Source of the DNA: Virgisporangium aurantiacum
GTDB taxonomy: Bacteria; Actinomycetota; Actinomycetes; Mycobacteriales; Micromonosporaceae
Length of the DNA stretch: 64,000 bases
Direction of reading: 5' to 3'
Assembly (NCBI RefSeq): GCF_016863635.1
Contig: NZ_BOPG01000101.1
Span: forward strand, 1-64,000
Part shown: in pieces, positions 42,955 to 50,872 of the stretch
Position numbering within the stretch: position 1 is the first letter of the stretch
Layout of the letters: the number at the start of each line of letters is the position of its first letter
The notes under the pieces: model-generated
What the model saw: only the letters and a program-made list of their open reading frames with translations
The model's database searches: none
Told to the model about the DNA's origin: nothing
Program-made: the position numbers and the translations under genes

Positions 42955-45900
42955 TCAGGTACGAACCGTCACGCCAGTCGCGTTGGTCAGGTTGCCACCC
43001 TGGCCGAACTGGATGATGCCGAGGTAGATCCGGCCCGGGGTGAGCCCGGTCCAGTTCGCCGTGATCGTCGTCGGGGCACCCGCCGTCACCGTCGGGTTCG
43101 CCGGCGACAGGGTCAGGTTGCCGGCGGTCACCGGCCGCAGGACCCACGAGTGCAGGTTGACGTCCTGCCCGTCGACGCTGTCGGGCTTCGCGTACTGGAC
43201 CACGTACACGTCGTACGTGCCGCCCGGCTCGAGGTCGACCACCTCGTCGGTGCTGCCCGTCGCGCTGAGGTTCCAGAGCTCGCCGTCCCGGTACACGAAG
43301 ATGTCGAGGTCCGTTCCCGGCGGATACTCCGACGCGAACGTTCTGGTCCGGGCGAACAGGGTGTCCGCCGGCACGTTGACCGTCGCCTTCATGACCGCCG
43401 GCCCTTCGGCCGGGTTGTCGACGTCGAAGCCGACGTTGGTACCCACCAGGTGCTTGGTGTCGATGGTGTCCGGCACCAGGCCGTTGACCTTCGAGTTCAG
43501 CGTGCCGTTGACGCCACCGCGCACCACGAACGGCTTCGAGCCGCTGGTGCCGCTGAGGCTCAGCTCGAGCGGGCTCGACGCCGGCGCCGCCCGCAGCGCG
43601 ATGGGGGTGCGGACGCTGTGGCCGCGCAGGTCGGCCAGCGTGAGCGAGCCGAACGACCACTGGCCGAAGGGCGCGTTCGTGCGGGTGATCTCGACCGTGA
43701 AGCTGGCCGAGCGGCGCGGCAGCACCGTCAGGACCGGCGGCGTCACCTTGACCGTGTACCCGGCCGGCGCCTCGACCTTGGGGACGTAGACGCTGGCCTG
43801 GTTGGTGGTGTTGGTGACCGTGCGCTTGATCGTCTGCTTGGCCGCCAGGTCACCGACCGCGATCGACGCGTAGTTCAGGTCGCTCGGGTCGGCCTCGCCC
43901 ACGGCCGCCTTGACGTCGGCGCAGTTGAAGCCGGCGTTCTCGGCGTCGCCGATCTCGTTGTACGTGCCGCAGATCCACCGCAGCCAGTCCTCGACACCGG
44001 AGTCGTACACGAGGCCCGGGTCGTAGGCCGCCGCCGGACGCACCTGACCGGCGCCGTAGGCGAGCGGGTTCGACGGCGCGGTGGTCGCGCCGTTCTCCTG
44101 CCGGATCGCCCCGCCCGTGTTGTCGGTCTGGCCCGCGGTCGTCATCAGCGCCGACTTGATCGCCGCCGGCGACCAGGTCGGGTTCTTCTGCTTCATCAGA
44201 GCCGCGATGCCGGCGATGTGCGGGCTGGCCATCGAGGTACCCGACAGGGCGTCGTAGTTGTTGTCGTGGTTGCCCGGAGGGGCGACCGCGGCGATCACGT
44301 CGACACCGGGCGCCATGATGTCCGGCTTGAGCAGGTCACCCTGCGACGGGTCGGACGGGCCACGGCTGGAGAACGCGGCGACGACCGGAGCCTGCGCCAC
44401 CTTCCGAACCGACGCCGCCATCGACGCGGTGGCACCGGCCGTGTTGGCGTACGCCTTGATCGCGGCACCGGTGGGGACGTCGACGTGCACGGTCGGAACC
44501 GGCTGGAAGTCGGCGTTCACCGAGTTGGTGGTCGGGTTGTACATGACCATGCCGACGCCGCCGGCGTTCTTGACCGCCCAGCCCTTGTCGGTGCGGGCGT
44601 TTCCGCCGCGCTCGCAGACCACGATCTTGCCGGCGATCTTCGCCGGGTCGAGGGTCGGCGGGGCGCCGGGGGCGTCACCGCGTTGGCTGTAGCAGCGCCG
44701 CGCCTCGACCGGGTTGGCACCGGGGAGGGCGGCGGTGGCCGCGTCGATCAACGGGCTCGACGGGACCGCCTTGCCGTAGCCACGGCTGGTGTAGGTCGTG
44801 CCGTTGCCCAGGGTGACCGACTTCTCGAACGTGCGGTCGTGGGTGCCGGCCGCCACCGTGGTGAGCCACGGCGAGCCGTGGTCGGCGGTGGATGCCCCCG
44901 GGCCGCTGTTGCCGGCCGAGGCGGCGACGAACACGCCCGCCAGGCTGGCGTTCATGAACGACAGCTCGATCGCGTCGAGCACCGGGCTCTGCGAGCTGCT
45001 GCCGATCGAGAAGTTGATCACGTCGACACCGTCGGAAACCGCGTCGTCGATCGCCGCGAGGATCTGCGACGTGCCGCAGCCGGCACCCGAGACCGTCTCC
45101 CAGCAGACCTTGTACATCGCGAGCCGCGCCGCCGGCGCCATGCCGCTGATGTTGCCCTGCGGGTCACCGTTGACGGTGGCCGGAACGCCGTGGTTGCCGG
45201 CCGCCGTGCTCGACGTGTGCGAGCCGTGGCCGTTGTAGTCGCGCGGCGACAGGAAGTCGTAGTCGGTGACCCCGTCCATGGGGTAGTACCGGGCACCGAT
45301 CAACTTGTTGTTGCATTCGACGAACGGCGCTTCCTCACCCGGAACGCACTCGCCCTGCCAGCCTTCGATCGGACCGGCACCGGGCATGTCGGCGAAGCTC
45401 GGGTTCTCCGGCCAGATACCGGTGTCGAGAACACCGACAACCACGCCCGCACCGGCGTTCGCGTCGCCACCGAACTGCTTCTGCCAGACGCCGTTGGCGC
45501 CGTCGAGCCCGAGGAACTTCGGGGTGTCGGCGGTCTGCGTCTTGAGAATCTCCTGCTTGTAAACGTTCTTCACGCCGGCGGTCGCGCGCAGCTTCTGCAC
45601 TTCCGAGCCGGTGAGTTTGAGGGCGACACCGTTGAACGTGGCGCTGTACTCGAACACCGCCTTCTTGCCGGTGACCTTCGCCCGCTTCAACGTATCGGCA
45701 CGCCTGCTCTGCAGATACTTGCGGTAGGCGTCATAGTTCCAGGACTTCGTGTCGAGCTTGCCGCCACTCGTGGGCTTGGTCGCCGCGATTCCGTTGACGC
45801 CACCGATGTAGCCGGCCAACGGACTGTCGTCGAACTGGACCACGTACAGGCCGGGTGCGGCCGTGGCTTTGGTTGGGGCGGCCTGGGCCCAGGTGGAGCT

Positions 45901-45984
45901 TGCCACCGTCATCATCGTGATCGCCGCTGTCGCGATCGCGACCGTTGCCGGGCGCCTCAGCCCGGCCTGCTTTCTTAACGACAC
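42955..45984 (-). CDS. Secreted S8 (subtilisin-like) serine protease, tandem paralog
   Basis: A 1009-residue exported subtilase, paralogous to the downstream one over its whole length. GTG 45,984 follows GGAGG by 9 bases and starts a signal peptide (VAIATAAITMMTVASSTWAQAA). Propeptide, Asp in GVLDTGIWPE, His in YNGHGSHTSS and Ser in SGTSMASPHIAG are all present, with an inserted PA domain (GKIVVCERGGNART region) and Fn3-like C-terminal domains. All catalytic residues are intact in both copies. An extracellular protein-degrading role is likely. Confidence 0.92.
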   Translation of the reverse strand: MSLRKQAGLRRPATVAIATAAITMMTVASSTWAQAAPTKATAAPGLYVVQFDDSPLAGYIGGVNGIAATKPTSGGKLDTKSWNYDAYRKYLQSRRADTLKRAKVTGKKAVFEYSATFNGVALKLTGSEVQKLRATAGVKNVYKQEILKTQTADTPKFLGLDGANGVWQKQFGGDANAGAGVVVGVLDTGIWPENPSFADMPGAGPIEGWQGECVPGEEAPFVECNNKLIGARYYPMDGVTDYDFLSPRDYNGHGSHTSSTAAGNHGVPATVNGDPQGNISGMAPAARLAMYKVCWETVSGAGCGTSQILAAIDDAVSDGVDVINFSIGSSSQSPVLDAIELSFMNASLAGVFVAASAGNSGPGASTADHGSPWLTTVAAGTHDRTFEKSVTLGNGTTYTSRGYGKAVPSSPLIDAATAALPGANPVEARRCYSQRGDAPGAPPTLDPAKIAGKIVVCERGGNARTDKGWAVKNAGGVGMVMYNPTTNSVNADFQPVPTVHVDVPTGAAIKAYANTAGATASMAASVRKVAQAPVVAAFSSRGPSDPSQGDLLKPDIMAPGVDVIAAVAPPGNHDNNYDALSGTSMASPHIAGIAALMKQKNPTWSPAAIKSALMTTAGQTDNTGGAIRQENGATTAPSNPLAYGAGQVRPAAAYDPGLVYDSGVEDWLRWICGTYNEIGDAENAGFNCADVKAAVGEADPSDLNYASIAVGDLAAKQTIKRTVTNTTNQASVYVPKVEAPAGYTVKVTPPVLTVLPRRSASFTVEITRTNAPFGQWSFGSLTLADLRGHSVRTPIALRAAPASSPLELSLSGTSGSKPFVVRGGVNGTLNSKVNGLVPDTIDTKHLVGTNVGFDVDNPAEGPAVMKATVNVPADTLFARTRTFASEYPPGTDLDIFVYRDGELWNLSATGSTDEVVDLEPGGTYDVYVVQYAKPDSVDGQDVNLHSWVLRPVTAGNLTLSPANPTVTAGAPTTITANWTGLTPGRIYLGIIQFGQGGNLTNATGVTVRT

Positions 45985-46141
45985 AGGTGCTGACCTCCGA
46001 GCCGTTTCGTGGGTCGAGGGTGGCCCACGTTGCGACGCGGAGCTTATTTGCATACGTACACCTAAGAGAAGAGCAGCGCGTCGATGTATCTATCTCGTGA
46101 CCATCGGTGACTGTCCACGTCGGACACACGATCGGCGGCAC

Positions 46142-46900
46142 TCAAGAGAGAAACGACAGTCGATCCTTCAGGAGGGCATACCCGACGAATGACACCACGT
46201 CGAGGATCGCGTGCGCGATCACGAGCGGAAGTACCCGCTTGAATCGGACATAGAACAGCCCGAAAATCGCGCCCATGATGACGTTTCCGACAAATGCGCC
46301 GATGCCCTGGTACAGGTGGTACGCGCCGCGAAGCACGGCGCTGGTGAGCACCACCGTCACCGTCCGGTAGCCCAGCTGCTTCAGGCGTTCGAACAGGTAG
46401 CCCACCACCACTACCTCTTCGAGCACCGCATTCTGCACCGCCGACAGGACCAGTACGGGCACCACCCACCACTGCGGCGCCAGGGCGGCCGGCACCACGC
46501 TGGCGTTCAGACCGAGTTCCCGCGCCGCCACGTACAGGGCCAGGCCGGGCAGCCCGATCAGCGCCGCGAGCGCGGCTCCCGTCCCCAGGTCGAAGCCGGG
46601 CCGCCGCAGGTCCAGGCCGAGCGTCCGGCGCGCATCGCCGGGGTCGCGGCTCAGGAGGTAGACGGCGAACAGCGCCGGAATGACCCCGCGGGTGACGCTC
46701 AACAGTTGGTACGTGAGGTCCAGCCAGGGCCGCCCGACCACGAACTCGTCGTTGAGGGTGGCGGTCTGCTTGGCGAGGCCGCCCGGCGCGGTGAGCTTCG
46801 CGGCCAACGAGACCATCGCATAGACCGCCGACATGCCGAGCGAGATAGCCAGGACGAGCAGCACCTCGATGCCGCGGGAACGCCGTTGATCGTCGACCAC
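46142..46900 (-). CDS. CPBP-family intramembrane protease
   Basis: About 252 residues with seven or eight transmembrane segments. The CPBP (CAAX protease/bacteriocin-processing) motifs are visible: the Glu pair with Arg in LEEVVVVGYLFERL, the His in RGAYHLYQG and the His in IAHAILD. GTG 46,900 is taken as start; TTG 46,906 is also possible and neither has a good ribosome site. A perfect actinobacterial SOS box lies about 25 bases upstream, suggesting induction by DNA damage. Substrates of bacterial CPBP proteases are mostly unknown. Confidence 0.85.
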   Translation of the reverse strand: MVDDQRRSRGIEVLLVLAISLGMSAVYAMVSLAAKLTAPGGLAKQTATLNDEFVVGRPWLDLTYQLLSVTRGVIPALFAVYLLSRDPGDARRTLGLDLRRPGFDLGTGAALAALIGLPGLALYVAARELGLNASVVPAALAPQWWVVPVLVLSAVQNAVLEEVVVVGYLFERLKQLGYRTVTVVLTSAVLRGAYHLYQGIGAFVGNVIMGAIFGLFYVRFKRVLPLVIAHAILDVVSFVGYALLKDRLSFLS

Positions 46901-46925
46901 CCGCAAACACTATCCGTCGAACTCT

Positions 46926-46941
46926 TCGAACATACGTTCGA
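46926..46941. promoter_or_regulatory. Perfect LexA (SOS) box
   Basis: TCGAACATACGTTCGA is an exact match to the Gram-positive/actinobacterial LexA operator pattern CGAAC-RNRY-GTTYG, inside the longer inverted repeat CTTCGAAC-ATAC-GTTCGAAG (46,924-46,943). It lies in the divergent region just upstream of the CPBP protease start and 170 bases from the flavohaemoglobin start. Confidence 0.8.
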
Positions 46942-47111
46942 AGCATTCTCGATGGCGATAGGGTATAGGCAAGGGTATGCATCCCACCCGAACGCCGTCG
47001 GTCGAACGGCCAGGGTGCGGAAATCGGGCCGGATGACGTCGCACGAAATGTGCGTCGTCGGCCGTTACCGCACCCCACGCTGAATCACGTGCGTACCCCG
47101 GAAACCCGCTC

Positions 47112-48224
47112 ATGAGTGGCTTGTCGCGGTTGTTGAAGGAAAGCTGGACGCTCGTCGAGGAACAGCAGGACAAACTCGCCAGCTACTTCTACGCCCGAAT
47201 GTTCCTGAGCAATCCGCAGCTTCGCGACCTGTTCCCCGTCCAGATGGACGTGCAACGGGCCCGTCTGCTGGGCGCGATCGTCACGGCCGTCCAATCCGTC
47301 GAAGACCCGGAGCGTTTCGACGAGTACCTCAGCTCCCTCGGTCGCGACCACCGCAAGTTCCACGTGACCCCCGAGCAGTACGACGTGGTCGGCGCGGCTC
47401 TCATCGAGGCGCTGCGCACATTCGCCGGCGACGAGTGGGGTCCCGAATACGACCAGGCCTGGCGCGACGCCTACGCGGCGATCGCCCAGACGATGATCAA
47501 GGGTGCCGAGAACGACGCCGACAAGCCGCCGTACTGGCACGCCGAGGTGCTGTTCCACGAGCGGCGGTCGCGCGACATCGCGGTGCTCACCGTGCGCCCG
47601 TTGGCGCCGCTGGAGTTCCGCGCCGGGCAGTACTTCAGCCTCGAATGCCGGTACCAGCCCCGGCTCTGGCGGGTCTACTCCGCCGCCAACGCCCCCCGCA
47701 AGGACGGCTCCATCGACTTCCACGTGCGGTCGGTGGGCGCCGGCTGGGTGTCGAGCGCGCTGGTGCGCCGGGTACAACCGGGCGACATGCTCCGTCTCGC
47801 CGCCCCGATGGGCTCGATGGTGCTGGACCGCCGCTCGACGAGAGACATCGTGTGCGTGGCCGGCGGCACCGGGCTGGCTCCGATCAAGGCGTTGATCGAG
47901 GAGCTGACAAGATACAACCGGACCCGCTGGGTGCACGTCTTCTACGGCGCCCGCGACCGCGACGACCTGTACGACCTGCCCGCCCTGAACCGGTTGGCAA
48001 ACTCGTACCCGTGGCTGTCGGTCGTCCCCGCCTGCAGCGACGACTTCGACTTCAACGGCGAGCAGGGCAACCTGAACGAGGTGGTGGCCCGCTACGGCCC
48101 CTGGCAGGACCACGACTTCTTCGTGTCCGGCTCCCCGCCGATGGTCCGCAGCACGCTGCGCACCCTGGCCGAGATGCAGGTCCCCGCCATGCGCATCAAA
48201 TACGACGCCTTCGGCGACCTGTGA
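47112..48224 (+). CDS. Flavohaemoglobin-like nitric oxide dioxygenase
   Basis: A 370-residue fusion of globin and ferredoxin reductase domains. The globin part covers 1-135, with proximal His80 in GRDHRKF. The reductase has an FAD-binding RVYSAAN motif near residue 195 and an NAD(P)-binding GGTGLAP motif near 255. Flavohaemoglobins turn nitric oxide into nitrate using NAD(P)H and oxygen. Globin residues at the distal site (Tyr in ASYFYARMF, position B10) are consistent with this. The gene starts at ATG 47,112 and is monocistronic. It is shorter than the usual 395-400 residues, mainly through a trimmed linker. Confidence 0.88.
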   Translation: MSGLSRLLKESWTLVEEQQDKLASYFYARMFLSNPQLRDLFPVQMDVQRARLLGAIVTAVQSVEDPERFDEYLSSLGRDHRKFHVTPEQYDVVGAALIEALRTFAGDEWGPEYDQAWRDAYAAIAQTMIKGAENDADKPPYWHAEVLFHERRSRDIAVLTVRPLAPLEFRAGQYFSLECRYQPRLWRVYSAANAPRKDGSIDFHVRSVGAGWVSSALVRRVQPGDMLRLAAPMGSMVLDRRSTRDIVCVAGGTGLAPIKALIEELTRYNRTRWVHVFYGARDRDDLYDLPALNRLANSYPWLSVVPACSDDFDFNGEQGNLNEVVARYGPWQDHDFFVSGSPPMVRSTLRTLAEMQVPAMRIKYDAFGDL

Positions 48225-48225
48225 G

Positions 48226-49821
48226 TCAGTAGACCCAGGGTTGGTCGGCCTGGTCGTACTGGGTGACGGGCACGAGGGGGGCGTCGGCCGACATGCGGTC
48301 GGTGTAGAGCTGGCCGTTCAAGTGGTCGACCTCGTGGGCGACCAGGCGGGCGACGGCCTGCTCGTAGGTCACCCGGATGCGTTCACCGGCGATGGTGGCG
48401 CTCTCCACGGTCAGGCGTAACGGGCGGGCCACCAGGCCGCGCACGTCGAAGAATGACAGGCAGCCCTCGAACTGTTCATCGGTTTCCGCCGAGGCGGCCA
48501 CCACCCGGGGGTTAAGGAGGACGATGGGCTCGCGCGCGCCGATCGGGCGCACCACCGCGGCGGCCAGGGACAGGCCCAGTTGGGGAGCGGCCAGGCCGAT
48601 GCCCTTGCGGAAGCGGTGCAGCCGCTGCACGTGCACCAGCGCCGACCCCAGCCGCTCGACGGTCTCCTCGGCCAGCGCCGACTCGCGAGGCAGGTCGAAC
48701 CACCGGCCCGGCGAGTGGAGCACCTCGGCACCGCGTTGGATGATCCCGGCCGCCGCCATGCGGACGCTGGGGAGCGCCGGAGCGGGCTCCGTGCGTCCCA
48801 TCGGACGATGACCGCGGCCGTTACCGGCCGCGACCGCCGTGCGCTGCGCGGACACCGCCGGCTCGGCCGGTTCGCGAAACCGCCACTCCAACCGGTACCG
48901 GGCATGCAGCGGCGGGTTCTCGCACGACCAGCCGAACACCGCGCGGTCGCCCTCGATCTCCTGCTCGATCGGGGTGCGCAGCGGCACCGACTCGGCGCTG
49001 AGGGTGGTCTCGACGCCCCACACCACGGGCCGCATGGCCATCGGGAGGTCGAGCTCGATGCGCATGCGCCGCGTCGGCAGCCGGACCGAACGCTGGAACC
49101 ACGGGCCCCACTTGTCGGCACCGACGTGGTACGTGTACTGGATCATGGCCCGCTGGCCCGGATAGAGCGGGAACCGGCCGCGGTCGTTCTCGAACAGCAG
49201 CCAGGCTTCCTTGAACGTGTCCCGGTCGGTCTTGGGACGCCACTCCATCCGCTCGCCGCCGCAGCTCGCGATCAGGTGCAGTTCGTCCCAGGTGAGCGGG
49301 TGCTCGCGGTGGTACAGGTTGGAGCGTTCGCTCTCGTTGGGGAACCGGTCGACCGCGACCCGGATCAGGTACCGGGTCACCGGCTCGTTGCCGGCGTTGT
49401 AGAGCGAGCGCCGCACGGTGCAGCGGTACCGGCCGTCGACGTACGAGAGGCGGGCGACCTCGCGCTCGACCACCAGGCCGGCGCTGGGCGGCAGCCACGC
49501 GTCGGGGTCGCGCTGGCTGGGGATCTGGGGCGACTGGGCGGCCGCCGCCTGCCGGTGGGCGCGCGACGTGGTGCGCAGCTCGTCGTACTCGCGGAAGCGC
49601 CGCCAGATCGCCCCGCCGGCCTGCAGCACGGCTTCGGCCCGGCGGGCGAAGTCTTCGGTGGGACGGTGCCGGTGCGCCTCGACATGGCTGAGGTAGGACG
49701 GGTCGAACCCCATCTCGGCCGCCAACTGCTTCTTGGACAGGCCGCGTTCGAGCCGCCAGCGCGCAAACTCAGTGACGAACTCCGCCGATGCCCGTTGTAC
49801 GGGCGACTCGCCCGTGCCCAT
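48226..49821 (-). CDS. XRE helix-turn-helix protein fused to a peptide deformylase
   Basis: A 531-residue three-part protein. Residues 12-70 form a Cro/C1-type HTH (RGLSKKQLAAEMGFDPSYLSHVE). Residues about 100-325 are a beta-rich middle region of unknown role. The last 180 residues are a peptide deformylase with all three motifs: GIGLAAPQ, EGCLSFF and HEVDHLNG (the metal ligands Cys and two His). Deformylases remove the formyl group from new proteins, and fusion to a DNA-binding domain is unusual. It may be a sensor, a regulated spare enzyme, or a protein acting in a stress or antibiotic (actinonin-like) response. It converges on the flavohaemoglobin gene with only 1 base between the stops. 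Confidence 0.88.
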   Translation of the reverse strand: MGTGESPVQRASAEFVTEFARWRLERGLSKKQLAAEMGFDPSYLSHVEAHRHRPTEDFARRAEAVLQAGGAIWRRFREYDELRTTSRAHRQAAAAQSPQIPSQRDPDAWLPPSAGLVVEREVARLSYVDGRYRCTVRRSLYNAGNEPVTRYLIRVAVDRFPNESERSNLYHREHPLTWDELHLIASCGGERMEWRPKTDRDTFKEAWLLFENDRGRFPLYPGQRAMIQYTYHVGADKWGPWFQRSVRLPTRRMRIELDLPMAMRPVVWGVETTLSAESVPLRTPIEQEIEGDRAVFGWSCENPPLHARYRLEWRFREPAEPAVSAQRTAVAAGNGRGHRPMGRTEPAPALPSVRMAAAGIIQRGAEVLHSPGRWFDLPRESALAEETVERLGSALVHVQRLHRFRKGIGLAAPQLGLSLAAAVVRPIGAREPIVLLNPRVVAASAETDEQFEGCLSFFDVRGLVARPLRLTVESATIAGERIRVTYEQAVARLVAHEVDHLNGQLYTDRMSADAPLVPVTQYDQADQPWVY

Positions 49822-49999
49822 TTACCCAGCCCCCAGGGAGACGTCCCCTGTACGCTCAGTGTCGCCGTCCTGACAGAACGGCCTTATCGAGTCGACGGAT
49901 TGCTGACAAAAGCCTTGACAGGGCATCGGCCGGACGCGGCGACTCCCCGGTACCGGATTCGCGCCACTTTCCGTCACTGAATCACGCCACCCCCGGGCA

Positions 50000-50017
50000 T
50001 TGGTTAGGCTGCCCTAA
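50000..50017 (+). promoter_or_regulatory. Iron box (DmdR/IdeR-type operator)
   Basis: TTGGTTAGGCTGCCCTAA matches 15 of 18 positions of the actinobacterial iron box (TWAGGTWAGSCTWACCTWA core). It lies 49 bases upstream of an FhuF-like Fe-S gene, which is a typical target of iron-dependent repression. Confidence 0.7.
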
Positions 50018-50065
50018 TGCGCGTATGGTGAGGCGCTTGAACGTTGGGATCGGGGGTAGACGACG

Positions 50066-50860
50066 GTGGTGCTGACCACGAAACACGATGCGCTTGCCGC
50101 GTCGATGTCCCCCGTGGTCGCCACGCTACGTGACCTCGCGACCCGGCACGGCGAGAAAACGGTCCGCGGGTTGGCGCCAACTCTCGTCGTCGACGATCCC
50201 ACCGGTTGGATCCCGGCCAGCGACCTCATCGGCGGGGCCGGCCTCGCGAACTTCCTCGCCGCCGCCGAGCAGCGCTGGAAGGCGCAGCCGCACGTGGCGG
50301 CCGCCCTGGCCTGGAAGTGCTACTCGTACTGGCTCGCCCTGCCGGCCCTGATCGGCTACGCCGGCGCCCGCCGGGTGCCGCTGCCGGCACTCGACGACGT
50401 GCTCGTGCGGTACTCCGAGCACCAGCCGTTCCTCCGCCTGGCGCTACGGCGTCCGTTCGTGGCGGTCCTCGAGAGCGACCCGCTGGCCGCGGGCCGCCGG
50501 CCCGGCGTCCTCGTGCAGCAGGACGACGCGGCGCTGCTGCGCGAACTGAAGCGGGCCCTCGTCGACGATCACCTCGAGGCGCTCATGGCGGGCATCCGCG
50601 AGCGGGTGCACGTCGGGCGGCGCACGCTGTGGGGCTCGCTCGCCTCGGGCGTGGCACATGCCCTGTACCGGGCCGCCGACTCGGTGCCCGGCCCGATCCT
50701 GCCCCTGATCGACGAGGTGCTCGCCGCGCTCGGCGTCGACGACCTGGTCGACATCACCACCGACCCGGCCACCGGCGGCCTGCACATCGCCCGGCGCACC
50801 TGCTGCCTGGCGTTCACGCTGCCCGAGCCCAAAGTGTGCAAGGGCTGCTGCATCCGCTGA
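50066..50860 (+). CDS. FhuF-like (2Fe-2S) ferric-siderophore reductase
   Basis: A 264-residue protein. The C-terminal cysteine group CC-x10-C-x2-CC (RTCCLAFTLPEPKVCKGCC) matches the unusual 2Fe-2S site of FhuF/IucA-IucC-related iron reductases. The rest is helical and hydrophobic. Such proteins release iron from siderophores in the cytoplasm. GTG 50,066 (or 50,069) has GGGGG upstream. The iron box just upstream supports iron-repressed expression. No siderophore genes are in the window. Confidence 0.82.
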   Translation: MVLTTKHDALAASMSPVVATLRDLATRHGEKTVRGLAPTLVVDDPTGWIPASDLIGGAGLANFLAAAEQRWKAQPHVAAALAWKCYSYWLALPALIGYAGARRVPLPALDDVLVRYSEHQPFLRLALRRPFVAVLESDPLAAGRRPGVLVQQDDAALLRELKRALVDDHLEALMAGIRERVHVGRRTLWGSLASGVAHALYRAADSVPGPILPLIDEVLAALGVDDLVDITTDPATGGLHIARRTCCLAFTLPEPKVCKGCCIR

Positions 50861-50872
50861 TCGCGCCCGGCG

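Noticed and set aside
42826..45978. Long plus-strand open frame of 1,050 codons opposite the second subtilase
   Set aside because: It is the mirror of a GC-rich coding region; the product is an Arg/Asp/Val/His-rich low-information sequence. The minus strand carries an intact protease with all motifs.
47112..47200. Regulation of the flavohaemoglobin by the SOS box
   Set aside because: The box is about 170 bases from its start and much nearer the protease gene on the other strand, so the protease is the better candidate.
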